Assembly (NCBI RefSeq): GCF_021431925.1
Contig: NZ_CP090371.1
Span: 124,001-188,000 of the forward strand
Origin: Halobaculum sp. CBA1158
Lineage (GTDB): Archaea > Halobacteriota > Halobacteria > Halobacteriales > Haloferacaceae
Length of the DNA: 64,000 nucleotides
Direction of reading: 5' to 3'
The first letter of the stretch is position 1. Each line of letters begins with the position of its first letter. Under the pieces are notes generated by a model that saw only the letters and a program-made list of their open reading frames with translations, had not been told where the DNA came from and did not search any database. Below are positions 8,653 to 16,633 of the stretch, in pieces. Position numbers and translations under genes: made by a program.

Positions 8653-8674
8653 TATTACAGTAGTATATGTAATA
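8653..8674. promoter_or_regulatory. Inverted repeat over the VapB promoter
   Basis: TATTACA (8653-8659) and TGTAATA (8668-8674) are perfect 7-bp arms with an 8-base spacer, immediately upstream of the VapB start at 8679. The spacer is A/T-rich (TATA-like). The position fits autorepression by the VapBC complex, as is usual for such modules. Confidence 0.5.
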
Positions 8675-8678
8675 CACT

Positions 8679-8930
8679 ATGGGAAGTGTGAGTTTCCGTG
8701 TCCCCGACGAGGTGAAAGCACGGATGGAAGAACACGATGAAGTAAACTGGAGTGCAGTGCTCCGTGACCACATCGAGGAGGAACTCCAGCGTCTGGAATC
8801 GAAGAATATCGCCCACGCAGTTGCGACCAGCGAGCGATTGAGCGGTGCTATCGACGCCGACGAGGTGGCGACGACGAACACGGCAGAACGGATTCGTGAG
8901 TTCCGTGATGCGCGGTACAGCGAGGAGTGA
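8679..8930 (+). CDS. vapB: VapB-type antitoxin
   Basis: 83 residues. The N-terminus (GSVSFRVPDEVKARMEEH) has the beta strand and helices of a ribbon-helix-helix DNA-binding domain. The acidic C-terminal tail would wrap and inhibit the toxin. It ends eight bases into the region just ahead of the PIN toxin start, the standard antitoxin-first order. Its symmetric promoter element suggests autoregulation. Confidence 0.85.
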   Translation: MGSVSFRVPDEVKARMEEHDEVNWSAVLRDHIEEELQRLESKNIAHAVATSERLSGAIDADEVATTNTAERIREFRDARYSEE

Positions 8931-8935
8931 CCCTG

Positions 8936-9355
8936 ATGGCCGACGTCGTCGTCGATACCAGCACTGTTGTCAAGTGGTACATTCCCGAGCAGCATCACGA
9001 ACAGGCCCGAGCACTTCGTGACGATTTCCTCAACGGCAAACACGACCTGTGCGCACCGGCACTCATGCCCTTCGAGGCCGTCAATGCACTCAAGTACAGC
9101 GGCCACTACGATGGCGAGCGCCTTCGCGAGGCTGCACACTCGCTCGATAACTACGGTATCGAACTCGTCTCGTTCGGGTCAGTCGGCCCCATCGCGGAGA
9201 TTACGAACACCGTCGATATCACAGCCTACGACGCTGCCTACGTCGCACTCGCCGTCGAACGGGATGGGACAGCCTACACCGCCGATGGGAATCTCTTGCA
9301 GGATTTAGACGGGAGTGAGTACGAGGGCACCGTTGCCCACATCAAGACCTACTGA
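8936..9355 (+). CDS. vapC: VapC-type PIN-domain toxin (RNase)
   Basis: 139 residues of a PIN domain. The conserved acids are visible: Asp7 in VVVDTS, Glu in MPFEAVNAL, Asp in AYDAAYVALA, and Asp in YTADGNLL. PIN toxins are Mg-dependent endoribonucleases acting on tRNA or rRNA, silenced by VapB. I prefer ATG 8936 to GTG 8927 because MADVVVDTS is the usual start. All catalytic residues are present, so the toxin should be active. Confidence 0.9.
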   Translation: MADVVVDTSTVVKWYIPEQHHEQARALRDDFLNGKHDLCAPALMPFEAVNALKYSGHYDGERLREAAHSLDNYGIELVSFGSVGPIAEITNTVDITAYDAAYVALAVERDGTAYTADGNLLQDLDGSEYEGTVAHIKTY

Positions 9356-9450
9356 GCGATAAGTTGTGTTTCCTACTGCATACAGCCACTCTATTCAGCA
9401 TCCCGCTCCAATCAGTTCCAGATGGTTTCAACAGAACCCGCGGTTCGTAA

Positions 9451-9600
9451 TCACTGTGGCCGAACAGGTTCCTCACACTCGTAGCATTCCGCGAAGACCT
9501 GTGTCTCGTCCTCAGCCTCGTACTCGATGAGCACAGCTTCCGCTGGGATAGCCGACCCGCAGAACGGGCACGTGCCAAGTTCCGACGCTGTGTTCGCCAT
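9451..9600 (-). CDS. Small CPxCG zinc-finger protein
   Basis: 49 residues from ATG 9600. CPFCGSAIP and, 26 residues on, CYECEEPV form a four-cysteine zinc-binding knuckle pair, separated by the conserved segment VLIEYEAEDETQVFAEC. Very similar small zinc-finger proteins are widespread in haloarchaea (DUF7837-like, from memory); some affect cell physiology but the mechanism is unknown. It follows the Bax1-like gene on the same strand at 120 bases. Confidence 0.8.
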   Translation of the reverse strand: MANTASELGTCPFCGSAIPAEAVLIEYEAEDETQVFAECYECEEPVRPQ

Positions 9601-9720
9601 GGGAGTTGGGAAAGGGGGAACTTGGAGCGTGTGACAAGGTTCCAAGTTCCACGTGGATATTGAACCTCCATATGTAAATCACTCGGGGAAGCACGGTGAA
9701 AGTGATAAACGAGGCCGAGA

Positions 9721-11067
9721 TCACTGAGCCGCCGAAGTCTCGACGGCGTGTTCCTCAACCAACTCAACGACATCGTAGACGTGAATCCCGGATTTGAACC
9801 ACAGCACGCAGTCGGCGGTGTCGCCGAAGTCCTCCTCGGCGCAATCCAATCGCTCCGAGACGGCCACCACCAGATTGTCGACATCCGCGTCGCGGATCTT
9901 CGACAGCTTCTCGTCGAGATACTCGGGCGTCCAGAATCCCACGATTTCGAGGAGAGCCCGGCGACCGTCGGGATGTTCGACCGCAAAGTCCGGTAGCATC
10001 ACCTCCTCGCCAAGATCCAGCACGTCATCCTCGCGCACCAACTCCCAGTCAGTGTTCGCCCGCTCCCATTTGGAAGCGAGCGTCCGCTCGACATCGCTGT
10101 CGAACTCGTCGCCGGAGCTGTAGGGCGATGACAGCGAATCTGTGTGGTCGAGTGCGAGTGTACGCGTCCGACTCACTGCGTCATCGTCTGCAATTGCTGC
10201 CTCCATCTCCCAGCGGTCACACAGCGGGAGCGCCGGCAGGAAATTCGCTAACCGGATGCCGTACTTGCGCGTTTGAGAGAACAGCGACGCCGGCCCGTCC
10301 AGCACGGCCTCGTATCCATCGGCCCGACCCGTGTTGGCCACGCGCTCGCCCTCTGCGTCGATGGGATAGATACGATGCATCAGCCCGAACAGCTTGACGT
10401 AGCTGAACACTGTTGCAAAGCGATCCCACACGCGGATGCGCATCTCCGTGGCGTCGTACAGCACGGCCTGCGCGAGTGCGAGATTGTAGCGGGCAAGCAG
10501 CCAATCGACCGTGATGTCGTCCTCGCGGTAGCGGTCGTCGGACTGGCCCGTGAGTTGGGTGGTTGATGAGCCGCTCTCGTCGTCGGCGTGATCCTCATGG
10601 ATGCGATTTCCGAACCGAACGAGGCGCTTGTTGCGCTCCAAGTCCGCGTACATCCCCGTGTAGCACTCCTCCAGCGAGATGCCCAGCTCGTCGGCCACGG
10701 TGCTGTACACCTCCAGCTTCTGGGTGTCCTCACCGAGTGTGGGCTGGCGCACGATCGGATACCGCTCGTTGGCCTTCTCGAAGAGTCGCTGGCGAATCTC
10801 GCGTGGCTCGACAGGCGCCACTGTCTCGAACTCGGACTCGTCTCGCAACAGCTTCGCCAGTCCTTGGATGATCTTGTAGTCCGTGTCGGCGACGGTCAGC
10901 TCATCGATCTCGTCCTCGAGGTCGCCCTTCGGTTCGCCCAGATGTGCATCGAACAGGTCGATCAGCTCGCGGGCTGTCTGCCGGTATCGCTTCTCGTGGG
11001 GATCGATGAACTGGGGTTTGACCTCATCGTCGGTCGTGCGCGAGCGGGCGAGATCAGCTGTCAGCAC
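9721..11067 (-). CDS. Bax1-like nuclease (DUF790 family), XPB partner
   Basis: 448 residues starting at GTG 11067. The family (DUF790/Bax1) is the archaeal structure-specific nuclease that binds XPB helicase and cuts DNA in the nucleotide-excision-repair style reaction. The nuclease core is C-terminal: MLPDFAVEHPDGRRALLEIV followed by GFWTPEYLDEKL, giving the Asp...Glu-X-Val pattern of Bax1. An N-terminal helical region (MLTADLARSR) is also typical. It overlaps the XPB gene by 14 bases, so the two are translationally coupled. A repair or island-defence role is possible; no direct proof. Confidence 0.88.
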   Translation of the reverse strand: MLTADLARSRTTDDEVKPQFIDPHEKRYRQTARELIDLFDAHLGEPKGDLEDEIDELTVADTDYKIIQGLAKLLRDESEFETVAPVEPREIRQRLFEKANERYPIVRQPTLGEDTQKLEVYSTVADELGISLEECYTGMYADLERNKRLVRFGNRIHEDHADDESGSSTTQLTGQSDDRYREDDITVDWLLARYNLALAQAVLYDATEMRIRVWDRFATVFSYVKLFGLMHRIYPIDAEGERVANTGRADGYEAVLDGPASLFSQTRKYGIRLANFLPALPLCDRWEMEAAIADDDAVSRTRTLALDHTDSLSSPYSSGDEFDSDVERTLASKWERANTDWELVREDDVLDLGEEVMLPDFAVEHPDGRRALLEIVGFWTPEYLDEKLSKIRDADVDNLVVAVSERLDCAEEDFGDTADCVLWFKSGIHVYDVVELVEEHAVETSAAQ

Positions 11068-12481
11068 TGCCGGTCACCCCCTGTCGTCGCTGTTGGGAGA
11101 CGTAGTTTTCCTTGGTGTCGGCGGCGATGATCTCATACAGGCGGGCGGGTTCGCGTTCCTCTGTTGGGCGAAGAATCCGGCCAAGCCGCTGGGCGTACTG
11201 CCGCTTGGAGGCGCTTCCCGAGAGGATGATGCCGACGTTTGCGGCGGGCACGTCGATGCCCTCGTCCAGCACCTGCGACGTCGCCAGCATCGAGTACTCG
11301 CCGGTCTTGAACCGCTCCAGTATCTCGGTGCGCTCGTCGGTCTTGGTCTGGTGGGTGATGCAGGGGACGACGAACTCCTTGGAGATGTCGTAGGCGAACT
11401 CGTTGTTGGCGGTGAAGATGATGACGCGGTCGTCGTGATGGCGCTTGATCAGGTTGTCCAGCGTGTCAAGTTTCTTTGCGGCGGTGCGGGCGATCTTCTC
11501 GGCACGCTGCTTGGCGATCAGTGCCCGTCGTCCCTGCGGGTCGTAGGAGGTGCGCTGGAGGAACTCTTGATAGCCCGTCTCTTTCCAGAGGTCGAAGTCG
11601 TGGCTGTCGACGTAGTCGCGATAGATCTGGTACTCCTCGTCGTATCGCTCGCGCTCCTCGGACGTGAGATCGACAGAGAGATGGATCGTCTCGTACTCGC
11701 TGAGGTACTCGCCGGCGAGATTGTCCACCTGCTCCTCGTAGACGACCGGGCCGATCAGGTCTTCGAGCACCTCGTGCTTGTCGTCGGCCCGCTCGTAGGT
11801 AGCGGTCAGCCCCAACCGGTAGGGCGCGATCGTCATTTCGGGAATCTGCTGGTAGGTGGGGGCTGGCAGGTGATGCACCTCGTCTACGACGAGCAGGCCG
11901 AACCGGTCACCGTACTCGTCGATGTAGCGATAGGCGCTGTCGTAGGTGGTGACCGTGATGGGCGTCACGTCGTGGGAGCCGCCACCGAGGACACCGATGT
12001 CTTGTGAGAGCTGGTCGCCGAAGGCGTTGGTGAGAGTGGCGTGCCATTGGTTCATTAGGTCGATCGTCGGCACGACGACCAGCGTCGCGACACCGGCGTC
12101 AGCGATGGCTTGGATGCCGAGAAACGTCTTCCCGCTGCCAGTCGGGAGCACGACGCTGCCTCGACGGCCGTGGTCGCGCCACGCATTGAGCGCGGCCTGT
12201 TGATAATCCCGGGATTCGATCTGGACGGCTGGCATGAGCGCGATGTCGGGATAGGCCCGCGCGTCGTCCGTGAGATCGACGTCTTGTCCTGCACTCTGGT
12301 GGAGTTCTAATTGCCCATTCTCGGCCGTTGGATCGTCCCACTCACCGGCCCAGTCTCGAATCGACCGATAGTGGCGGGCCTGAGCGCGATACTCGTCGAC
12401 GCGGTCGTCCCACTCCGCGTGAGGCACACCATCGGGGGCGTCCCGGAGCAAGAGCGTTCCATCGTCGAACTCGATACGCAT
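11054..12481 (-). CDS. XPB/Rad25-type DNA helicase
   Basis: 475 residues with all core SF2 helicase motifs: VVLPTGSGKT (Walker A), LLVVDEVHHL (DEVH box), GLTATYER (motif III), TSQVLDEGIDVP (motif V) and QRLGRILRP (motif VI). The N-terminal damage-recognition-like region precedes the Q-like segment ESRDYQQAALNAW. Archaeal XPB opens DNA at damage and works with Bax1, encoded next in the same operon. Haloarchaea often carry more than one copy, so this may be an accessory paralogue rather than the housekeeping one. Confidence 0.9.
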   Translation of the reverse strand: MRIEFDDGTLLLRDAPDGVPHAEWDDRVDEYRAQARHYRSIRDWAGEWDDPTAENGQLELHQSAGQDVDLTDDARAYPDIALMPAVQIESRDYQQAALNAWRDHGRRGSVVLPTGSGKTFLGIQAIADAGVATLVVVPTIDLMNQWHATLTNAFGDQLSQDIGVLGGGSHDVTPITVTTYDSAYRYIDEYGDRFGLLVVDEVHHLPAPTYQQIPEMTIAPYRLGLTATYERADDKHEVLEDLIGPVVYEEQVDNLAGEYLSEYETIHLSVDLTSEERERYDEEYQIYRDYVDSHDFDLWKETGYQEFLQRTSYDPQGRRALIAKQRAEKIARTAAKKLDTLDNLIKRHHDDRVIIFTANNEFAYDISKEFVVPCITHQTKTDERTEILERFKTGEYSMLATSQVLDEGIDVPAANVGIILSGSASKRQYAQRLGRILRPTEEREPARLYEIIAADTKENYVSQQRRQGVTGSADS

Positions 12482-12596
12482 TTCGGGTGGAGTGAGACTT
12501 TGCGACTGAGGCGGTTATCAGTACCGGAGATAAGGGTGTTATTCAACGGTTCAAAACACCAGTTCTCTGCTTCCTTGGTTAGTACAGAGGAGGTGA

Positions 12597-12637
12597 GTGG
12601 CGGCAATCACCGAAAGCTTATCAGCGTGATTCGCCAC
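12597..12637. promoter_or_regulatory. hicBA operator: Inverted repeat flanking the HicBA TATA box
   Basis: The left arm GTGGCGGCAATCAC (12597-12610) pairs with the right arm GTGATTCGCCAC (12626-12637) apart from a two-base insertion. The 15-base spacer contains GCTTATC, the likely TATA box, about 28 bases before the HicB ATG at 12647. A HicB dimer bound to both arms would block the promoter, which is how HicBA modules are commonly autoregulated. Confidence 0.6.
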
Positions 12638-12646
12638 TAAACAGAT

Positions 12647-12916
12647 ATGGCGAGCACGTCACGCGACAAGAAGCGGGATGGGGTGGAATTCATCCGTGAA
12701 GATGACGGGAGCGTGACCGCTCATGATATCGAGACCGGTCTCGCGAGGGGTGGAGACACTCGTGCCGACGCCCTCGCACAACTGGCCGAAGTCCTCCGAC
12801 TCGAAGACGGGGGCGGAGAGCCTATCGACGATCCGGACGACTTCCTCCGGACAGAGATGAACATCGATCCTGACGACCTCGACGAGCACGACGAACTGCC
12901 AGAATTTTTGCAGTGA
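12647..12916 (+). CDS. hicB: HicB-like antitoxin
   Basis: 89 residues. The partial RNase H-like HicB fold is seen in VEFIREDDGSVTAHDIETGL followed by GDTRADALAQLAEVL, the pattern in which a strand pair leads to the GxT-A helix. The C-terminus is acidic and may serve as the toxin- or DNA-binding tail. Its stop abuts the HicA start without a gap. Order antitoxin-toxin is the reverse of the textbook hicA-hicB order but is common in archaea. Confidence 0.8.
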   Translation: MASTSRDKKRDGVEFIREDDGSVTAHDIETGLARGGDTRADALAQLAEVLRLEDGGGEPIDDPDDFLRTEMNIDPDDLDEHDELPEFLQ

Positions 12917-13162
12917 ATGGTTCGGAAAACGTTTTCCGGACGAGAGATAGCGAAAGTCCTCCGGAGTTTTGGATACGTTCCCGTCTCCCGCGAGGGAAGT
13001 CACGTCCGACTCCGATACGAACATCCCGAGACCGGTGAAGTTCGGAATGTCGACGTCCCTCAACACAAGGAAGTACGAATTGGAACACTGCGGTCAATTG
13101 CAGACCAGTGTGGTGCAGACGACTTCGAAGCGTGGTGTGAGTGGATCGACGACCACGCCTGA
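12917..13162 (+). CDS. hicA: HicA toxin, double-stranded-RNA-binding fold mRNA interferase
   Basis: 81 residues. FSGREIAKVLRSFGYVPVSR then EGSHVRLRY gives the HicA signature with the catalytic His in GSHV, followed by VDVPQHKEVRIGTLRSI. HicA cleaves mRNA and tmRNA independent of the ribosome and is blocked by HicB. Full family length with the key His intact, so probably functional. Confidence 0.9.
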   Translation: MVRKTFSGREIAKVLRSFGYVPVSREGSHVRLRYEHPETGEVRNVDVPQHKEVRIGTLRSIADQCGADDFEAWCEWIDDHA

Positions 13163-13315
13163 GCTTGGTTCGAATAGCCCTGAAGTCAACGCCAGTGCGA
13201 ACTGCTATGTGATATCCGGGCACCAGAGTCCCGAATACCGTGTTGTCTCACGCGTCGCCGTGGTGGAACTCATCACGTCCGCACAATTGTAGGTCTTGAG
13301 CACGAATCGACGCGT

Positions 13316-14314
13316 ATGGGCCGGAATATGCTCGTCGACGGCGAGTGGAAGACAGACCTCGAACCGTATACCGACGAGGGCGGCGCGTTCGACCGGGCCG
13401 AAACCTCGTTCCGCGACTGGATTCGGGGCACCCACCGAAACGCAGAAGATGTCGTCACGGACGGGCCGGAACCCGAGGCCGGTCGCTATCATCTCTACAT
13501 CGCGCGGAACTGTCCGTGGGCACACGGGGCCGCGCTCACGCGCCAGTTGGCTGGACTCACCGACGCCGTCACGATGGACATCGTCGACCCCGTCCGCGAG
13601 GACGAGGGCTGGGAGTTCACGCCCAAAAAGGACGGCTGCACGCCCGAAACCGTCAACGGCGCCGATTACCTTCGCGAGGTGTACGTCGCCGCCGACCCCG
13701 AGTACACGGGCCGCGTGACCGTCCCCGTGCTGTGGGATAAACGGGAGGATACCATCGTCAACAACGAGTCGATCGAGATCATGCGGATGTTCGCCACCGC
13801 GTTCGACGATGTCGGTAACGACGGGATTGACCTGTATCCCGAGGCCTACCGCGAGGAGATCGACCGCATCATCGACGCGATCTACGACCCCATCAACAAC
13901 GGTGTCTACCGCGCCGGCTTCGCGGAGTCGCAGGAAGCCTACGACGAGGCCGTCACCGATGTCTTCGACGCGCTCGACCACTGGGACGAGGTGCTGGCCG
14001 ACCAGCGGTACCTCGCCGGCAACCGGCTGACTCTCGCAGACGTGCGGATGTTCCCGACGCTCGTCCGCTTCGACCACTGCTACCACACGGCCTTCAACTG
14101 CGACCGGCAGTACCTCCACCAGTACGAGAATCTCTGGCCGTACCTGCGCGACCTCTACCAGACGCCCGGATTCGCAGAGACGGTGCGAATGGAGCACATC
14201 AAGGATCAGGGCTACTATCAGGGCGAAATCACGCCCATCGGCCCGGATATTGACTTCGACGCACCACACGACCGCGACCAGCTGTCAAGTGAAGAGCCAG
14301 CAGTACAGACATAG
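13316..14314 (+). CDS. Glutathionyl-hydroquinone-reductase-like transferase (Xi-class GST family)
   Basis: 332 residues. The N-terminal thioredoxin fold carries the catalytic motif NCPWAH (Cys near residue 62), diagnostic of Xi-class glutathione transferases (YqjG/PcpF type). The C-terminal helical domain includes LAGNRLTLADVRMFPTLVRF. These enzymes reduce glutathionylated hydroquinones; haloarchaea use gamma-glutamylcysteine instead of glutathione, so the thiol partner is probably that. The gene is 31 bases ahead of the SWIM protein on the same strand, possibly co-transcribed. Confidence 0.9.
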   Translation: MGRNMLVDGEWKTDLEPYTDEGGAFDRAETSFRDWIRGTHRNAEDVVTDGPEPEAGRYHLYIARNCPWAHGAALTRQLAGLTDAVTMDIVDPVREDEGWEFTPKKDGCTPETVNGADYLREVYVAADPEYTGRVTVPVLWDKREDTIVNNESIEIMRMFATAFDDVGNDGIDLYPEAYREEIDRIIDAIYDPINNGVYRAGFAESQEAYDEAVTDVFDALDHWDEVLADQRYLAGNRLTLADVRMFPTLVRFDHCYHTAFNCDRQYLHQYENLWPYLRDLYQTPGFAETVRMEHIKDQGYYQGEITPIGPDIDFDAPHDRDQLSSEEPAVQT

Positions 14315-14345
14315 GACGTGGGAAAGGCCAGCTGCGCCATCGAAG

Positions 14346-16049
14346 ATGAACCTCTCCACCGAACAGATCCGCGATCTCGGCACGAGTGAAGTGTTCGATC
14401 GCGCCCGCAACTACCGCGACGAGGAGCGCATAGAGCGCATCGACCGCTTCGACGAGACCGTAAGCGCCGCCGTGCAGGGCTCCCAACCTGAACCCTACGA
14501 GGTCGAGATCCAGTTCGTGGATGGCGCTGTCGAGCCCGAAACCGTCGACGCCACCTGCACGTGTCCGTACGACTGGGGCGGGTACTGCAAGCATATCATT
14601 GCGGTGCTGCTGGAATTCGCAGAGGGCGATGTTGACCTAGAAGACGAGCGCGAGGCCGTCGAACGTGTCCTCTCTAACGCCCATCCCGAGGAACTCCAGA
14701 AGTTCTTGCTCGAGGAGTCCGAGCGCGACGCCGATCTGCGACGGCGACTGCTGACACGCTTCGAGGAGCAGGACACGCAGAGCCTCTACGATTACAAGAA
14801 GGAGATGAGCCAGCAGTACCGCGGCCCCTACACATACCAGTACGAGGGCCCCGACTTCTCGGAGTTTCACGACCTCGCGGAGACCCACCGTGAGCAGGAC
14901 AATCCGCTGGAGGCGGCCATCATCTACCGCGCGATGACCGAGGTTCGGATCGAGAATATGGACATGGTGCAGGATTACTACGGCGAGGACTTCGAGACAG
15001 AACTCGACGCGTTCGTCGAGTGCATCCGCGAGGCCGACCTCGGCCACGAGGAGAAACGCGAGTACATCGACTACCTCTTCGAACGGTGGGGAAGCGACGA
15101 TTCAGCCGTCGGCACGTTCTCGGGCCAGTACGAGGACGCACTCTGGGATCTTTGCACCCACGACGCGGATCTACAGTACTGGCGCGACCTCCTCGAAGAC
15201 GACCTCCCGGCCGAGATTCCCGAGACGAACGAGCCCGACGACGGGATCGGATCGTTCGATACGCGCCGCTACGAGGCCGAACGACGCATCGAAATGTACG
15301 CGGACGTGCTGGATGCGCTCGGCGACACCGAGACACTCCGGGAGGTGTACGAGCAATACTATCCCAACATCCGGGAGTTCTGTGTGCGGTATGCCCGTCT
15401 ACTCGCAGCTGAAGGCGAGAGCGACCGGGCAATCGAGGTTGCTGAAGAAGGGCTGGACGCGCTCTCGAATGTCGGAGAGCTTCGATGCTTTCTGATCGAC
15501 GCGTACGCCGACCGCGACCCGGAGCGACGCAAGGAACTCCTCCGGGAGCAGTTCCTCCAGTCGGGGGACTGGGAGTACTACGAGCAGTTGCGGTCACGCT
15601 GCTCGGACGACGAGTGGAAGGAGATGGTCGCGGACTTCGAAGCGCGGTTCAAGGACTCGAACGTGCATCGCTTGATCGACCTCTATCTGCGCGAGGAGCA
15701 CACGGCAGACGCGTTCGAGACGGTCATCGAGGCGGCTCGCGAGGAATCTGACGATACCTTCCGGCGAGCGGTCGGTGACAACGGCCTCACGATTTTGAGC
15801 GAATACCGTGATGATGTCGCGGACTACGATCCGGTGACCTACTACGAGGTCTACGAAGAACGTCTCGAACCGTTCCTCGCGGACACGACAGGCCGCGATC
15901 ACTATCAGATGGTCGTGGAGTACCTCGAAGAGATGCGAGATTTGGGTTTCGACGAGGAATTTGAGGCGTTCGTCGCGCACCTGAAAGAGAAGCACTCGAA
16001 CCGACCCGCCTTTCTCGACGAAATGGAGGCGCTCGATAATGATGTTTGA
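14346..16049 (+). CDS. SWIM zinc-finger protein with long helical repeat region
   Basis: 567 residues from ATG 14346. The SWIM motif is CTCPYDWGGYCKH (Cys71, Cys73, Cys81, His83), a zinc-binding DNA/protein interaction element. The remaining 450 residues are helical, acidic and TPR-like (repeating ...YADVLDALGDTETLREVYEQ, ...ARLLAAEGESDRAIEVAEEG). SWIM proteins of this type act in recombination or as scaffold subunits; the exact role is unknown. An upstream in-frame extension to 14250 is unlikely, as it lies inside the preceding gene. Confidence 0.8.
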   Translation: MNLSTEQIRDLGTSEVFDRARNYRDEERIERIDRFDETVSAAVQGSQPEPYEVEIQFVDGAVEPETVDATCTCPYDWGGYCKHIIAVLLEFAEGDVDLEDEREAVERVLSNAHPEELQKFLLEESERDADLRRRLLTRFEEQDTQSLYDYKKEMSQQYRGPYTYQYEGPDFSEFHDLAETHREQDNPLEAAIIYRAMTEVRIENMDMVQDYYGEDFETELDAFVECIREADLGHEEKREYIDYLFERWGSDDSAVGTFSGQYEDALWDLCTHDADLQYWRDLLEDDLPAEIPETNEPDDGIGSFDTRRYEAERRIEMYADVLDALGDTETLREVYEQYYPNIREFCVRYARLLAAEGESDRAIEVAEEGLDALSNVGELRCFLIDAYADRDPERRKELLREQFLQSGDWEYYEQLRSRCSDDEWKEMVADFEARFKDSNVHRLIDLYLREEHTADAFETVIEAAREESDDTFRRAVGDNGLTILSEYRDDVADYDPVTYYEVYEERLEPFLADTTGRDHYQMVVEYLEEMRDLGFDEEFEAFVAHLKEKHSNRPAFLDEMEALDNDV

Positions 16050-16111
16050 GCCACCGATCCCGCTCAAAACCAGCCCAAATTTTTGCCGCCACGGTGAGTA
16101 CGTTCTTCCGT

Positions 16112-16522
16112 ATGCCCTCCACCAGTATATCGTCAAATGTGCCCGATTGGATGAAGACACAGCGGAACCTCACAATCCTTGTAGCGATCCTCGTAGCCGT
16201 TCCGATAGCGTACGGCTTTCGGGTGATGGTCAGCGGTGCGGACTTCGGAGGCAGCTTTCTGCTGCTGATGACCCTTGCGGTCGGCGTTCCTTCGGCCTAC
16301 GACGAGTACTGGCCGAAACACGACCGAATATGGAACGCGGTCATCTGGATGGTTTTGGCCTGCATAGTCGCCACCACGGAGTTCATCGGTCTCTATCTCC
16401 TCGGAACTGAGCTTGGCAATCTCTCTCCATTCCCTGCGTCAATCGGTGCGTTCCTCATTACTGACCTCGGGAACCTCGCGTGGCTCTCAGTTCGGAAACG
16501 TCAGCGCAATTCTGGCAGGTAG
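16112..16522 (+). CDS. Small four-helix membrane protein
   Basis: 136 residues from ATG 16112. Four hydrophobic segments are visible: LTILVAILVAVPIAYGF, FLLLMTLAVGVPSAYDEYW, VIWMVLACIVATTEFIGLYL and ASIGAFLITDLGNLAWL. The tail is basic (RKRQR), placing it on the cytoplasmic side. I do not recognise the family. A frame starting at 16046 overlaps the SWIM stop but its first 22 residues look non-native for a haloarchaeon (SHRSRSKPAQ). Confidence 0.6.
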   Translation: MPSTSISSNVPDWMKTQRNLTILVAILVAVPIAYGFRVMVSGADFGGSFLLLMTLAVGVPSAYDEYWPKHDRIWNAVIWMVLACIVATTEFIGLYLLGTELGNLSPFPASIGAFLITDLGNLAWLSVRKRQRNSGR

Positions 16523-16552
16523 CATCTGTCCTAAGCTGTTCTCAGGGAAATC

Positions 16553-16568
16553 AGCGTGTCATAGAAAC
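16553..16568 (+). repeat. Left copy of a 16-bp inverted repeat flanking the sensor kinase
   Basis: AGCGTGTCATAGAAAC. Its exact reverse complement occurs at 18185-18200. The pair encloses the sensor-kinase gene at a span of about 1.65 kb, like the ends of a mobile unit, although no transposase lies between them. Confidence 0.6.
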
Positions 16569-16589
16569 TTCCGCACGCTCTGCTTATCC

Positions 16590-16606
16590 AAGTCTTGTCA
16601 AGACTT
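16590..16606. repeat. 17-bp palindrome downstream of the sensor kinase
   Basis: AAGTCTTG-T-CAAGACTT is a perfect 8-bp inverted repeat with a one-base centre, 28 bases beyond the kinase stop. It is too A/T-rich for a strong hairpin terminator. It could be part of a mobile-element end, or a protein site. Confidence 0.35.
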
Positions 16607-16633
16607 CCGTGCAAGAGACAACGCGCGTATCGC

